Assembly (NCBI RefSeq): GCF_036010505.1
Contig: NZ_CP108569.1
Location: 2,978,001-3,042,000 of the forward strand
Reading direction: 5' to 3'
Length of the DNA stretch: 64,000 nt
Origin: Streptomyces sp. NBC_01197
GTDB taxonomy: Bacteria > Actinomycetota > Actinomycetes > Streptomycetales > Streptomycetaceae
Part shown: piece after piece, positions 57,213 through 64,000 of the stretch
How positions within the stretch are numbered: the first letter of the stretch is position 1
Layout: every line of letters starts with the position of its first letter
The notes under the pieces: generated by a model
Seen by the model: the letters and a program-made list of their open reading frames with translations, nothing else
Databases searched by the model: none
What the model was told of the DNA's origin: nothing
Translations under genes and position numbers: made by a program

Positions 57213-57631
57213 TTGTCGTATGCCTCGCGCGCCGTGAACACCTCGTCGATCCGCCGCTCGGTCCACCGGGCGAGCCCCCACACCTGCTCGGCGGCCTCCT
57301 TGCCGAGGGGCGTGAGCGAGTAGTCCACGCGCGGCGGGATGACCGGTTTGGCGTCGCGGTCCACGAAGCCGTCCCGCTCCAGTGTCTGCAGTGTCTGGGC
57401 GAGCATCTTCTCGCTGACCCCGCCCACCTCCCGGCGCAGCTCACTGAAGCGGTACGAACGCTCCAGGAGCGCGGCGAGGACGAGCACACCCCAGCGACTG
57501 GTGACGTGCTCCAGGATCAGACGCGAGGGGCACATCGCCCGGTTGACGTCCGGCGCGGACCGGGCCGCCGCCGCGTCACTCACACTCACCGGCTCACCCG
57601 CCGGTCCTCCCACCACTTCACTTACGCCCAT
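57200..57631 (-). CDS. HxlR-family transcriptional regulator
   Basis: The product is 143 aa with a winged-helix HxlR domain at about residues 30-130: CPSRLILEHVTSRWGVLVLAALLERSYRFSELRREVGGVSEKMLAQTLQTLERDGFVDRDAKPVIPPRVDYSLTPLGKEA. Cys34 precedes the recognition region; in several HxlR proteins a cysteine there senses oxidants or quinones. It is divergent from an NmrA/QorB-like reductase with an inverted repeat over its own promoter, a typical redox-sensor arrangement. Confidence 0.9.
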   Translation of the reverse strand: MGVSEVVGGPAGEPVSVSDAAAARSAPDVNRAMCPSRLILEHVTSRWGVLVLAALLERSYRFSELRREVGGVSEKMLAQTLQTLERDGFVDRDAKPVIPPRVDYSLTPLGKEAAEQVWGLARWTERRIDEVFTAREAYDKARS

Positions 57632-57634
57632 ACC

Positions 57635-57659
57635 AGTACCTTACTTCAAAGTGGGTACT
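57635..57659. promoter_or_regulatory. Candidate HxlR operator
   Basis: AGTACC (57635-57640) and GGTACT (57654-57659) form an inverted repeat with a 13-nt spacer, starting 4 nt upstream of the HxlR ATG. A further half-like AGTACC lies near 57673. Position suggests autorepression and control of the divergent reductase gene. Confidence 0.5.
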
Positions 57660-57791
57660 TTCCGATAGTTAGTACCGGTCGTATGGTGAGCTCCAGAGGG
57701 CGTGGAACCGCACAAACCACCCACAGAATCTGAACCGCTCTCATCACCCGAACCACTCTCACCACCCGAATCCCAGGGAGCACATCACCTC

Positions 57792-58652
57792 ATGAGCATC
57801 GTCGTCACCGGAGCCACCGGGGCCCTCGGCCGCCTCGTCATCGATGAGCTGCTCGGCAGGGTCCCCGCGGACCAGGTCGCCGCCGTCGTCCGCAGCAAGG
57901 AGAAGGCCGCCGGCCTGGCGGCGCGCGGCGTCGAGCTGCGGGTCGCCGACTACAACGACCCGGCGAGCCTCGACGGGGCGTTCCGCGCGGGCGAGCGCGT
58001 GCTCCTCATCTCCGGCAGCGAGGTCGGCCGGCGCGTGCCGCAGCACACCGCGGTCATCGGTGCGGCGAAGGCGGCGGGCGTCGCACAGCTCGCGTACACG
58101 GGAATACTGGGCGGCCCCGACGCCGACTTCCAGCTGGCCGCCGAGCACAAGGTGACCGAGCAGCTGATCCTGGACTCCGGGCTTCCGTACACCTTCCTGC
58201 GCAACGGCTGGTACAACGAGAACTACACCGGGAACCTCACGCCGGTCCTCGAACACGGCGCCGTCGTCACCAACGCGGGCGACGGCCGGGTCGCGTCGGC
58301 CGCCCGCGCGGACTACGCGGCAGCCGCCGCTGCCGTCCTCGTGTCGGACGGCCACCTGGGCAAGGTCTACGAGCTGAGCGGCGACATCGCCTGGTCCTTC
58401 GCCGAGTACGCGGCCGAGGTCGCGAATGCCTCCGGCAAGGAGATCGCGTACCGCAACGTCCCGGCGGCCACGCACCAGGAGATCCTGGTCGGCGCGGGTC
58501 TCCCGGAGGAATTCGCGGCGATCCTCGCGGACGTGGACGCGGCCATCGAGCGCGGCCTGCTGGCCGGCACGAGCGGTGACCTGGCCCGGCTGACGGGGCG
58601 CCCCACCACCCCGATCGCCGCCTCCGTCGCAGCCGCGCTGGCGTCAGCGTAA
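57792..58652 (+). CDS. NmrA/QorB-like NAD(P)H-dependent oxidoreductase
   Basis: The product is 286 aa. The Rossmann motif MSIVVTGATGALGRLVIDELLGRV is at the N-terminus; ISGSEVGRRVPQHTAVIGAAKAAGV and YTGILGGPDADFQLAAEHKVTEQLILDSGLPYTFLRNGWYNENY match the QorB/NAD(P)H:quinone reductase group. GGGAG lies 11 nt before ATG 57792; the longer open frame (from 57702) runs through the promoter. Under likely control of the divergent HxlR regulator; a quinone or electrophile detoxification role is inferred. Confidence 0.85.
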   Translation: MSIVVTGATGALGRLVIDELLGRVPADQVAAVVRSKEKAAGLAARGVELRVADYNDPASLDGAFRAGERVLLISGSEVGRRVPQHTAVIGAAKAAGVAQLAYTGILGGPDADFQLAAEHKVTEQLILDSGLPYTFLRNGWYNENYTGNLTPVLEHGAVVTNAGDGRVASAARADYAAAAAAVLVSDGHLGKVYELSGDIAWSFAEYAAEVANASGKEIAYRNVPAATHQEILVGAGLPEEFAAILADVDAAIERGLLAGTSGDLARLTGRPTTPIAASVAAALASA

Positions 58653-58870
58653 AGCCGGAGTGACCGTAAGGCCGGTGCGACCGTAGAGCGGGCACGACCA
58701 CAGAAGCCGGCGCGACCGAGGAAAGCCGGCACGCCATGAAACCGGCACGGCCGTACGGCTGTCATGACCGTATGCCGTCACGGGCATGACAGCCGGGCCC
58801 TCCTCCCGTTACCTTCACTCCGTAAGCCTCATGCACTCGACGGGTGTCGGACGATTTCAGGGGAGGGCCC

Positions 58871-59929
58871 GTGAAGGGCACCAGCGAGCAGCGGGCAGGG
58901 TTCCTGAACGGCGCTGCGGCGTACGTGCTGTGGGGGCTCGTCCCGATGTTCTGGCCACTGCTCAAACCGTCCGGCGCCCTGGAGATCCTGGCCCACCGCA
59001 TGGTGTGGTCCCTGGGCGTCGTGCTGGTCGCGCTGCTGCTGATGCGGCGCTGGGCCTGGATCGGCGAGCTCGTCCGTACGCCCCGCCGACTGGGACTCGT
59101 GGCCATCGCGGCAGTCGTCATCAGCGTCAACTGGGGCCTCTACATCTGGGCCGTGAACAGCGGTCAGGTCGTCGAGGCCTCGCTCGGTTACTTCATCAAT
59201 CCGCTGGTCACCATAGCGATGGGGGTCCTGCTGCTCGGTGAACGGCTGCGCCCCGCTCAGTGGGCCGCCGTCGCCACGGGCGTGGTGGCCGTGCTGGTCC
59301 TCGCCGTCGGATACGGCAAGCCCCCGTGGACCTCGCTGCTGCTGGCCTTCTCCTTCGCGACGTACGGGCTGGTCAAGAAGAAGGTGAACCTCGGCGGCCT
59401 GGAGTCGCTCGCAGCGGAGACTGCGGTGCAGTTCCTGCCGGCGCTGGCGTATCTGATGTTCCTCACCGCGAGTGGCGAGTCCACGTTCGGCTCCCCCGCC
59501 CACGGAGCGCTCCTCGCGTCGACCGGCCTGGTCACCGCGGTCCCGCTGGTCCTCTTCGGCGCGGCGGCGATCCGGGTACCGCTCTCGACGCTGGGGCTGC
59601 TCCAGTACTCGACGCCGGTCTTCCAGTTCGGGCTGGGCATCCTGTACTTCCACGAGGCGATGCCACCGGAGCGATGGGCGGGCTTCGCGCTGGTGTGGCT
59701 GGCGCTGACGCTCCTGACCTGGGACGCCCTGCGGAACGCGCACCGGACACGGGCACGTGCGGCGCAGCTGACAGCCGAAGCACGGAAGCGGGAGCAGGTA
59801 CGGGAGCGGGAGCAGGCACCGGAGCAGTTGCGCGGACAGGAACCCGGAGACGACCGCGGACAGGCCGCGGGGCCGGACACCGCGGGTCCGGCGTCGAATG
59901 AGCCGACGGCCACCGGTCCCGCCGCCTGA
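58871..59929 (+). CDS. rarD: RarD-type EamA family permease
   Basis: Inner-membrane transporter of the drug/metabolite superfamily with about ten TM helices. The N-terminus (GFLNGAAAYVLWGLVPMFWPLLKPSGALEILAHRMVWSLGVVL) is the RarD signature; SLGYFINPLVTIAMGVLLLGERLRPAQWAAV and LQYSTPVFQFGLGILYFHEAMPPERW are the paired EamA motifs. The product is 352 aa, of which the last ~50 are a charged, Glu/Arg-rich cytoplasmic tail. GTG 58871 is chosen by family start; GGAGGG is only about 3-4 nt away. Substrate unknown. Confidence 0.88.
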   Translation: MKGTSEQRAGFLNGAAAYVLWGLVPMFWPLLKPSGALEILAHRMVWSLGVVLVALLLMRRWAWIGELVRTPRRLGLVAIAAVVISVNWGLYIWAVNSGQVVEASLGYFINPLVTIAMGVLLLGERLRPAQWAAVATGVVAVLVLAVGYGKPPWTSLLLAFSFATYGLVKKKVNLGGLESLAAETAVQFLPALAYLMFLTASGESTFGSPAHGALLASTGLVTAVPLVLFGAAAIRVPLSTLGLLQYSTPVFQFGLGILYFHEAMPPERWAGFALVWLALTLLTWDALRNAHRTRARAAQLTAEARKREQVREREQAPEQLRGQEPGDDRGQAAGPDTAGPASNEPTATGPAA

Positions 59930-59992
59930 CCGGCCCCGTACCGAACCCAGCCGACCTGGCTGCCGGGGCTGCTGCCCGGCTGGACCCCGCTC

Positions 59993-60574
59993 TCAGCCGC
60001 CCAGCCCCTTCAGGACATGGGCGATCAGCCGGGTGATCTCCTCCGAGTCGTACGGGGTTCTGCGCAGGCAGTGCCGGTAGTAGAGCGGCCCGTAGAGCAG
60101 CTCCACCGCAAGGTTGAGGTCGGCGTCCACGGGGAGCGCGCCCTGCTCCTGGGCGCTGCGCAGCCGGCCCGTCGCGCCCTTGACCCGCGGGTCGATGAAC
60201 TGCTCCTGCACGGTCCTGGCGAGTTCGTCGTCGTACTGGATCTCGGTGAGGATCCCGGCGTACGCGGGGCCGAGCGGCGGATGCGCGAGGAGCCGCACCA
60301 CTCCGGTCATCTGGGAGTGGAGATCGGCGGCGAGGTCGCCGGTGTCGGGGAACGGGCGGGTCCGGATGACCGCGTGGTCCAGTGCTTCGAGCAGCAGGGC
60401 GCCCTTGGACGGCCACCAGCGGTAGATCGTCTTCTTGCTCACACCGGCACGGGCGGCGATCGCCTCGATCGTGGCGCGGGCGTACCCCCGCTCGACACAG
60501 AGCGCGAGGGCGGCCGCGAGAATCGCCTGCTGCGATTTCTCGCTCCGGCGCGCGGGATTGGGCGTGAGGTTCAC
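59993..60574 (-). CDS. TetR-family transcriptional regulator
   Basis: The product is 193 aa with an N-terminal HTH AILAAALALCVERGYARATIEAIAARAGVSKKTIYRWWPSKGALLLEAL (about residues 17-65); the RWW variant is common in TetR proteins with a TetR_C_11-like domain. The C-terminal part includes DLHSQMTGVVRLL and LLYGPLYYRHCLRR. GTG start. It is convergent with rarD; a 200-nt spacer separates it from the ABC permease gene, so its target is unclear. Confidence 0.88.
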   Translation of the reverse strand: MNLTPNPARRSEKSQQAILAAALALCVERGYARATIEAIAARAGVSKKTIYRWWPSKGALLLEALDHAVIRTRPFPDTGDLAADLHSQMTGVVRLLAHPPLGPAYAGILTEIQYDDELARTVQEQFIDPRVKGATGRLRSAQEQGALPVDADLNLAVELLYGPLYYRHCLRRTPYDSEEITRLIAHVLKGLGG

Positions 60575-60773
60575 CGCTTGAGTCTATTCACCTGAGCCTG
60601 TGCACCGGTCGCGGCCGGGGACGATACGTAGCGTCTTGACAGCGGAAGGTGGACACCCGAGAATACGGGTGGGGAAACGGTACGTGTCGTGTCGAGCCGC
60701 GTCGGGGGACGGCTTCTCGGTACGGCACGTGCCCTCCCTTTCTCCTTCCCCCGCTCGTCCCGTCCGCTTCTGG

Positions 60774-61763
60774 TCAAGCCGCGATGTCCTTCGTGGTGAA
60801 CCGCGCCCAGGCCGCCGAGCCGAACACCACGGCATACAGGCCCTGCAGGCCGAGGTTCTTGACGATCTCGTCCCAGTAGACCGGCGCGCGCAGCAGGTCC
60901 GCGAAGGACAGCCAGTAGTGCGGGAACAGATACGGCTGGATCGCGTGCAGCTGCGGGATCCCGTCCAGGATCTGCACCGTGATCACCAGGCCGACCGTCG
61001 TCGCCATCGCGGCGATTCCGCTGCTGGTGAGGGTGGAGACGAACAGACCGACGGCCGCGACTCCGATGAGCGATGCGGCGACGACGGCCGAGATCAGCGC
61101 TGCCCGGCCGAGGCCGTCGGTGAAGGAGATCTGGGTCCCCGAGATCGTCGTGACATCGCCGAGCGGGAAGAGCAGCGCCCCCACCGCCAGCGCGGAGGCC
61201 GCCACGGTCAGGGTCGCTGCCAGGCAGAAGGCCACGGCGCAGACGAACTTGGCGAGCAGCAGCCGCGTCCGCCCGGCCGGGGCGACCAGCAGATAGCGGA
61301 GCGTCCCCGCACTGGCCTCAGCCGCCACGGAATCCCCCGCGATGACTCCGATCGCCATCGGGAGGAAGACCGGGAGGGTCGCGGCGAGCGCAGCGAAGAC
61401 CAGGAACAGGCCGTTGTTGGTGATGTCGGTGAGGAAGGCGGGGCCGTTGCCGCTGGGATCGCGGGCCGTGGAACCGTGGTCCGTCTCCAGCTTGACGGCG
61501 ATACCGATGAGGACCGGGACCGCGGCCAGTACGGCGAGCAGAGCGAGGGTGCGCCAGCGGCGGAAGGTGATGGTCAGCTCGGAACGGAAGAGGCCGAGCT
61601 GACGGCGCGGGTACAGGGCGCGCGGCTCGCCGGATCCGCCGGACTGCCGCGGCCCGGCGCCCCGGGGCGCCGGGTCCTGCCGTGCCGGTTCCTGCGGTAC
61701 GGCCCCGGGCGGTGCCGCCGGACCCTGCTGCGTCTCCTGCCGGGACGTCTCAGCCTGCGACAT
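60774..61763 (-). CDS. ABC-2 type transporter permease
   Basis: The product is 329 aa. A ~60-residue Pro/Gln-rich cytoplasmic N-terminus is followed by LGLFRSELTITFRRWRTLALLAVLAAVPVLIGIAV (TM1) and about five more TM helices, with GDSVAAEASAGTLRYLLVAPAGRTRLLLAKF, the ABC-2 coupling-helix region. ATG 61763 has GGAGAGGG upstream. The gene starts inside the 3' end of the ATPase gene (14-nt overlap), so the two form an exporter pair. Confidence 0.87.
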   Translation of the reverse strand: MSQAETSRQETQQGPAAPPGAVPQEPARQDPAPRGAGPRQSGGSGEPRALYPRRQLGLFRSELTITFRRWRTLALLAVLAAVPVLIGIAVKLETDHGSTARDPSGNGPAFLTDITNNGLFLVFAALAATLPVFLPMAIGVIAGDSVAAEASAGTLRYLLVAPAGRTRLLLAKFVCAVAFCLAATLTVAASALAVGALLFPLGDVTTISGTQISFTDGLGRAALISAVVAASLIGVAAVGLFVSTLTSSGIAAMATTVGLVITVQILDGIPQLHAIQPYLFPHYWLSFADLLRAPVYWDEIVKNLGLQGLYAVVFGSAAWARFTTKDIAA

Positions 61764-62685
61764 CGAAACCCTCTCCGGTGAGTGCGACGAAGGCGTCCTC
61801 CAAGGAGGCCCGTTCGACGCCGAAGGACCTGACCCGGACGCCTTCCCGTACGAGAGCGGTGTTGAGGTCCGCCATATCGGTTCCGGCCGACGGGATGTCA
61901 CCGGTCACCCGGTCCCCGCTCACCTCCACGTCGGCGACGCCCAGCTCCTTGAGCACGCGGGCGGCCACGGCCGGGTCCGGTGTGCCGACGGCGAGGCGGC
62001 CGCGGGTCGCGAGGTCCGCGACCCGGCCCTGGGTGAGCAGCGTGCCCCGGGCCATCACGGCCGCGTGGGTGCAGACCTGTTCGATCTCGTCCAGGAGATG
62101 GGAGGAGAGGAAGACCGTGGTGCCGTCGTCCGCCAGCTCCCTGACCAGGGTTCTGATCTCCCGCATCCCTTGCGGGTCGAGCCCGTTCGTCGGCTCGTCC
62201 AGTACGAGCAGTCCGCGCGGCTGGAGCAGGGCCGAGGCGAGGCCGAGCCGCTGCTTCATGCCGAGCGAGTACGCCTTGGCCTTCTTGGCGGACGCGTGGG
62301 CGAGCCCCACCCGTCCGAGGGCGGCGTCGACACGGGCGCGCCGGGTGCGGGGGTCGGCCTGCGGGTCGGCGGAGTCGTAGCGCAGCAGATTGTCGCGGCC
62401 GGAGAGGAACCCGTACAGCGCGGGGCCTTCGATGAGCGCGCCGACGCTCGGCAGCACGCTGCGGGCGGCGCGCGGCATCGGCTGTCCGAGCAGGCTCGCG
62501 GTGCCGGAGGTCGGGGCGATGAGGCCGAGGAGCATCCGGATGGTGGTGGTCTTGCCGGAGCCGTTGGGCCCGAGGAAGCCGAAGACGCTGCCGCGCGGGA
62601 CAGTGAGGTCCAGGCGGTTCACCGCGAGCTGGCCGCCGCGGAAGCGTTTGGTCAGGGCATGGGTTTCGATGACGGCTTCAGGCAT
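61750..62685 (-). CDS. ABC transporter ATP-binding protein
   Basis: The product is 311 aa. Walker A GPNGSGKTTTIRMLLG, signature variant YSLGMKQRLGLASALL, Walker B GLLVLDEPTNGLDPQG and the switch His in VFLSSHLLDEIEQ are present. The C-terminal ~90 residues form the extension typical of CcmA/NatA-type exporters. With the downstream permease it forms a heteromeric ABC-2 exporter; the LolA-like gene upstream is on the same strand, so a role in lipoprotein or envelope-lipid handling is conceivable. Confidence 0.93.
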   Translation of the reverse strand: MPEAVIETHALTKRFRGGQLAVNRLDLTVPRGSVFGFLGPNGSGKTTTIRMLLGLIAPTSGTASLLGQPMPRAARSVLPSVGALIEGPALYGFLSGRDNLLRYDSADPQADPRTRRARVDAALGRVGLAHASAKKAKAYSLGMKQRLGLASALLQPRGLLVLDEPTNGLDPQGMREIRTLVRELADDGTTVFLSSHLLDEIEQVCTHAAVMARGTLLTQGRVADLATRGRLAVGTPDPAVAARVLKELGVADVEVSGDRVTGDIPSAGTDMADLNTALVREGVRVRSFGVERASLEDAFVALTGEGFDVAG

Positions 62686-62831
62686 GGCGATGGTCCCGTC
62701 GTTCGGCGCACCGTGCGGTCCAGGCTAACGGGGCGCGGGTGGCACGGAGCTCAGCCGGCCCGGAACAGCCGGCCCGGACAGCACACCCGAAACGGCCGGT
62801 CCGCCGGGACCAGCACACCCGCACAGCCGGA

Positions 62832-62868
62832 CGGGTCCGGCCGGGCTCCTGGGAGCCGGCCGGACCCG
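62832..62868 (-). terminator. Terminator downstream of the LolA-like gene
   Basis: CGGGTCCGGCC / GGCCGGACCCG arms with an inner GGCTCC-TG-GGAGCC pairing, directly after the stop codon at 62878. It separates the LolA-like gene from the ABC operon. Confidence 0.8.
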
Positions 62869-62877
62869 CCGCCGTTC

Positions 62878-64000
62878 CTACTCGGCCGCGTCGGCCGCCT
62901 TGACCAGTGCGCTCTTGTCGACCGTTCCGACGAAGATCCTTCCGTCGTCCGTCATCAGCGCGTTCACCAGCCGGGTGTGGAACACGGTGCCCGAGCCGAA
63001 CGAGCCCGTCACCCTGTCCCCCAGCGAGCTGAGGAACTTCTGCGCGTCCACCGGGCCGCCGCTCTTCTTCGCGGAGCCGCCCAGCGCGCCGATGCCCTTG
63101 CCGCTGCCGGTGTCGATCCTGGCCACCGACGTCCAGCCCTTGCCGATGATGTTCAGGCCCTTGAAGTCCTCGGGTGACGCGGACTTCAGGTCCTTCGGGG
63201 CGCCCTTCGGAGCCAGCTGCGTACCCTTCGGGGCCAGGTGCGTACCGGCCTTCGGCGTGGCGCCCTCCGTCACCTTCGCGCCCTTGGGCGGAGTGAAGGA
63301 GAAGGTGGAAACCGCGGGCCTGCCGAAGTCGACCTTGGTGAACCCCACGTCGATGGCGGCCTTCCCACCGCTGCTCGGCGTGAGCGTGAACTTCAGCGGG
63401 GTGCCGGTCTTCGAGTCCACCGCGATCCGGACCGAACCGATCGTGGAGCCGGACTGCTTCGGCCTGATGAGCAGCTGGTACGCGTCGCGGCCCGCCACCT
63501 GTGCCGTGCCGTCGACACTCACCGATGTCGTCGGGCCGACGGCCTTCAGCGTCTGCTCGGCGAAGTCCTTCGGGGTGGCCGGGAGCTTGTCGGTGCGGCC
63601 CTTCCGGGCGTCCGCGGAGGCGCCGGTCTTCGAGTGGTAGACCTGGTTCGACTGGCTGTCGTACGCCCAGACCTGCTGGTCGTTGTGGATCAGGCTGTAC
63701 TCGGCGGCGTTGTCCAGGATGGACACCCGCTGCTTGTCGGGGCCGTCGGCGGCCACCCGCAGGGTGTGCGTGCCCGAGGCCAGTTCCATCAGCTTGGAGT
63801 CGGGCGCCGCGCTCGACCCGCCCTTGCCACCGTTGCCGCTGCCACCGCTGAGCGCGCCCCCGCCGAGGGACCCGGCCAGACCGCCCAGTGACGGGATGCC
63901 CAGGTCCGAGCTGACTTTCACCGTGCCGGACAGCTGCTGGGTGTCCGATGCGGCCATCTTCTGGATGAGCTGCTGCGCCGAGATCTTCGGCAGGCTGGGG
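62878..64000 (-). CDS. LolA-like outer-membrane-lipoprotein-carrier-fold protein (partial, N-terminus outside window)
   Basis: About 374 codons are visible; the frame is open to the window edge and begins PSLPKISAQQLIQKMAASDTQQLSGTV, so the signal peptide is missing. LolA/LppX-fold features are THTLRVAADGPDKQRVSILDNAAEYSLIHNDQQVWAYDSQSN, YQLLIRPKQSGSTIGSVRIAVDSKTGTPLKFTL and VDFGRPAVSTFSFTPPKGAKV. A Gly/Ser-rich segment (near 63800-63870) and a small APKG repeat interrupt it. Gram-positive homologues are secreted or lipoproteins that bind lipids; exact role unknown. Confidence 0.75.
   Translation of the reverse strand, partial: PSLPKISAQQLIQKMAASDTQQLSGTVKVSSDLGIPSLGGLAGSLGGGALSGGSGNGGKGGSSAAPDSKLMELASGTHTLRVAADGPDKQRVSILDNAAEYSLIHNDQQVWAYDSQSNQVYHSKTGASADARKGRTDKLPATPKDFAEQTLKAVGPTTSVSVDGTAQVAGRDAYQLLIRPKQSGSTIGSVRIAVDSKTGTPLKFTLTPSSGGKAAIDVGFTKVDFGRPAVSTFSFTPPKGAKVTEGATPKAGTHLAPKGTQLAPKGAPKDLKSASPEDFKGLNIIGKGWTSVARIDTGSGKGIGALGGSAKKSGGPVDAQKFLSSLGDRVTGSFGSGTVFHTRLVNALMTDDGRIFVGTVDKSALVKAADAAE

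Overview
This is a high-GC actinobacterial chromosome segment, almost certainly Streptomyces. The reasons are extreme third-position GC, frequent GTG/TTG starts, a NusG with a long acidic N-terminal extension, TTGAC-N16-18-TAnnnT promoters, and a gene order (str and rpoBC operons, tRNA-Trp/secE/nusG, rpmG/had/murB, a second partial nuo cluster, korAB) that I recall from Streptomyces. No database search was run; family names come from motif reading and memory.

Layout. (1) 1-2437, minus: promoter-proximal S10 operon, rpsJ-rplC-rplD-rplW-rplB, with rplB running off the left edge. (2) 2438-7717: a spacer with a decayed Rpn/YhgA-like nuclease gene, gdhA and a lipoprotein-type PIG-L deacetylase. 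(3) 7767-12486, minus: str operon rpsL-rpsG-fusA-tuf with a readable promoter and a leader hairpin shared almost exactly with the S10 leader. (4) 12437-24825, minus: secE-nusG, rplK-rplA, rplJ-rplL (with an L10-type leader) and rpoB-rpoC, separated by strong hairpins and internal promoters. (5) 24933-31712: tRNA-Trp, aspartate aminotransferase, adenosine deaminase, a TetR/SDR pair, murB, hadA/hadB-like dehydratases, rpmG, tRNA-Met and tRNA-Thr. (6) 32008-39406: an amidohydrolase-fold protein lacking key residues, an SDR, a GyrI-like protein, tRNA-Tyr, yajQ, two alkylation-repair genes, and small membrane proteins with htpX and mscL. (7) 39579-49641, minus: a ten-gene nuo cluster, nuoABC-HIJKLMN, without nuoD, E, F or G. 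(8) 50007-57093, plus: two tandem paralogous histidine kinases, a response regulator, and a two-subunit 2-oxoacid:ferredoxin oxidoreductase. (9) 57200-64000: an HxlR/NmrA pair, RarD permease, TetR regulator, ABC exporter and a LolA-like protein cut by the right edge.

How it fits together. The left 25 kb is core information processing: translation factors, ribosomal proteins, RNA polymerase and Sec translocase. The right half is energy and envelope biology. The most interesting assembly is the DEFG-less Nuo module next to a ferredoxin-reducing KorAB enzyme and a two-kinase signalling locus. Reduced ferredoxin could be its electron donor, with NuoD supplied in trans; this is inference. Several Nuo subunits carry long, repetitive, probably disordered insertions or tails encoded by minisatellite-like DNA.

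No insertion sequence, prophage, CRISPR array or rRNA gene was seen.
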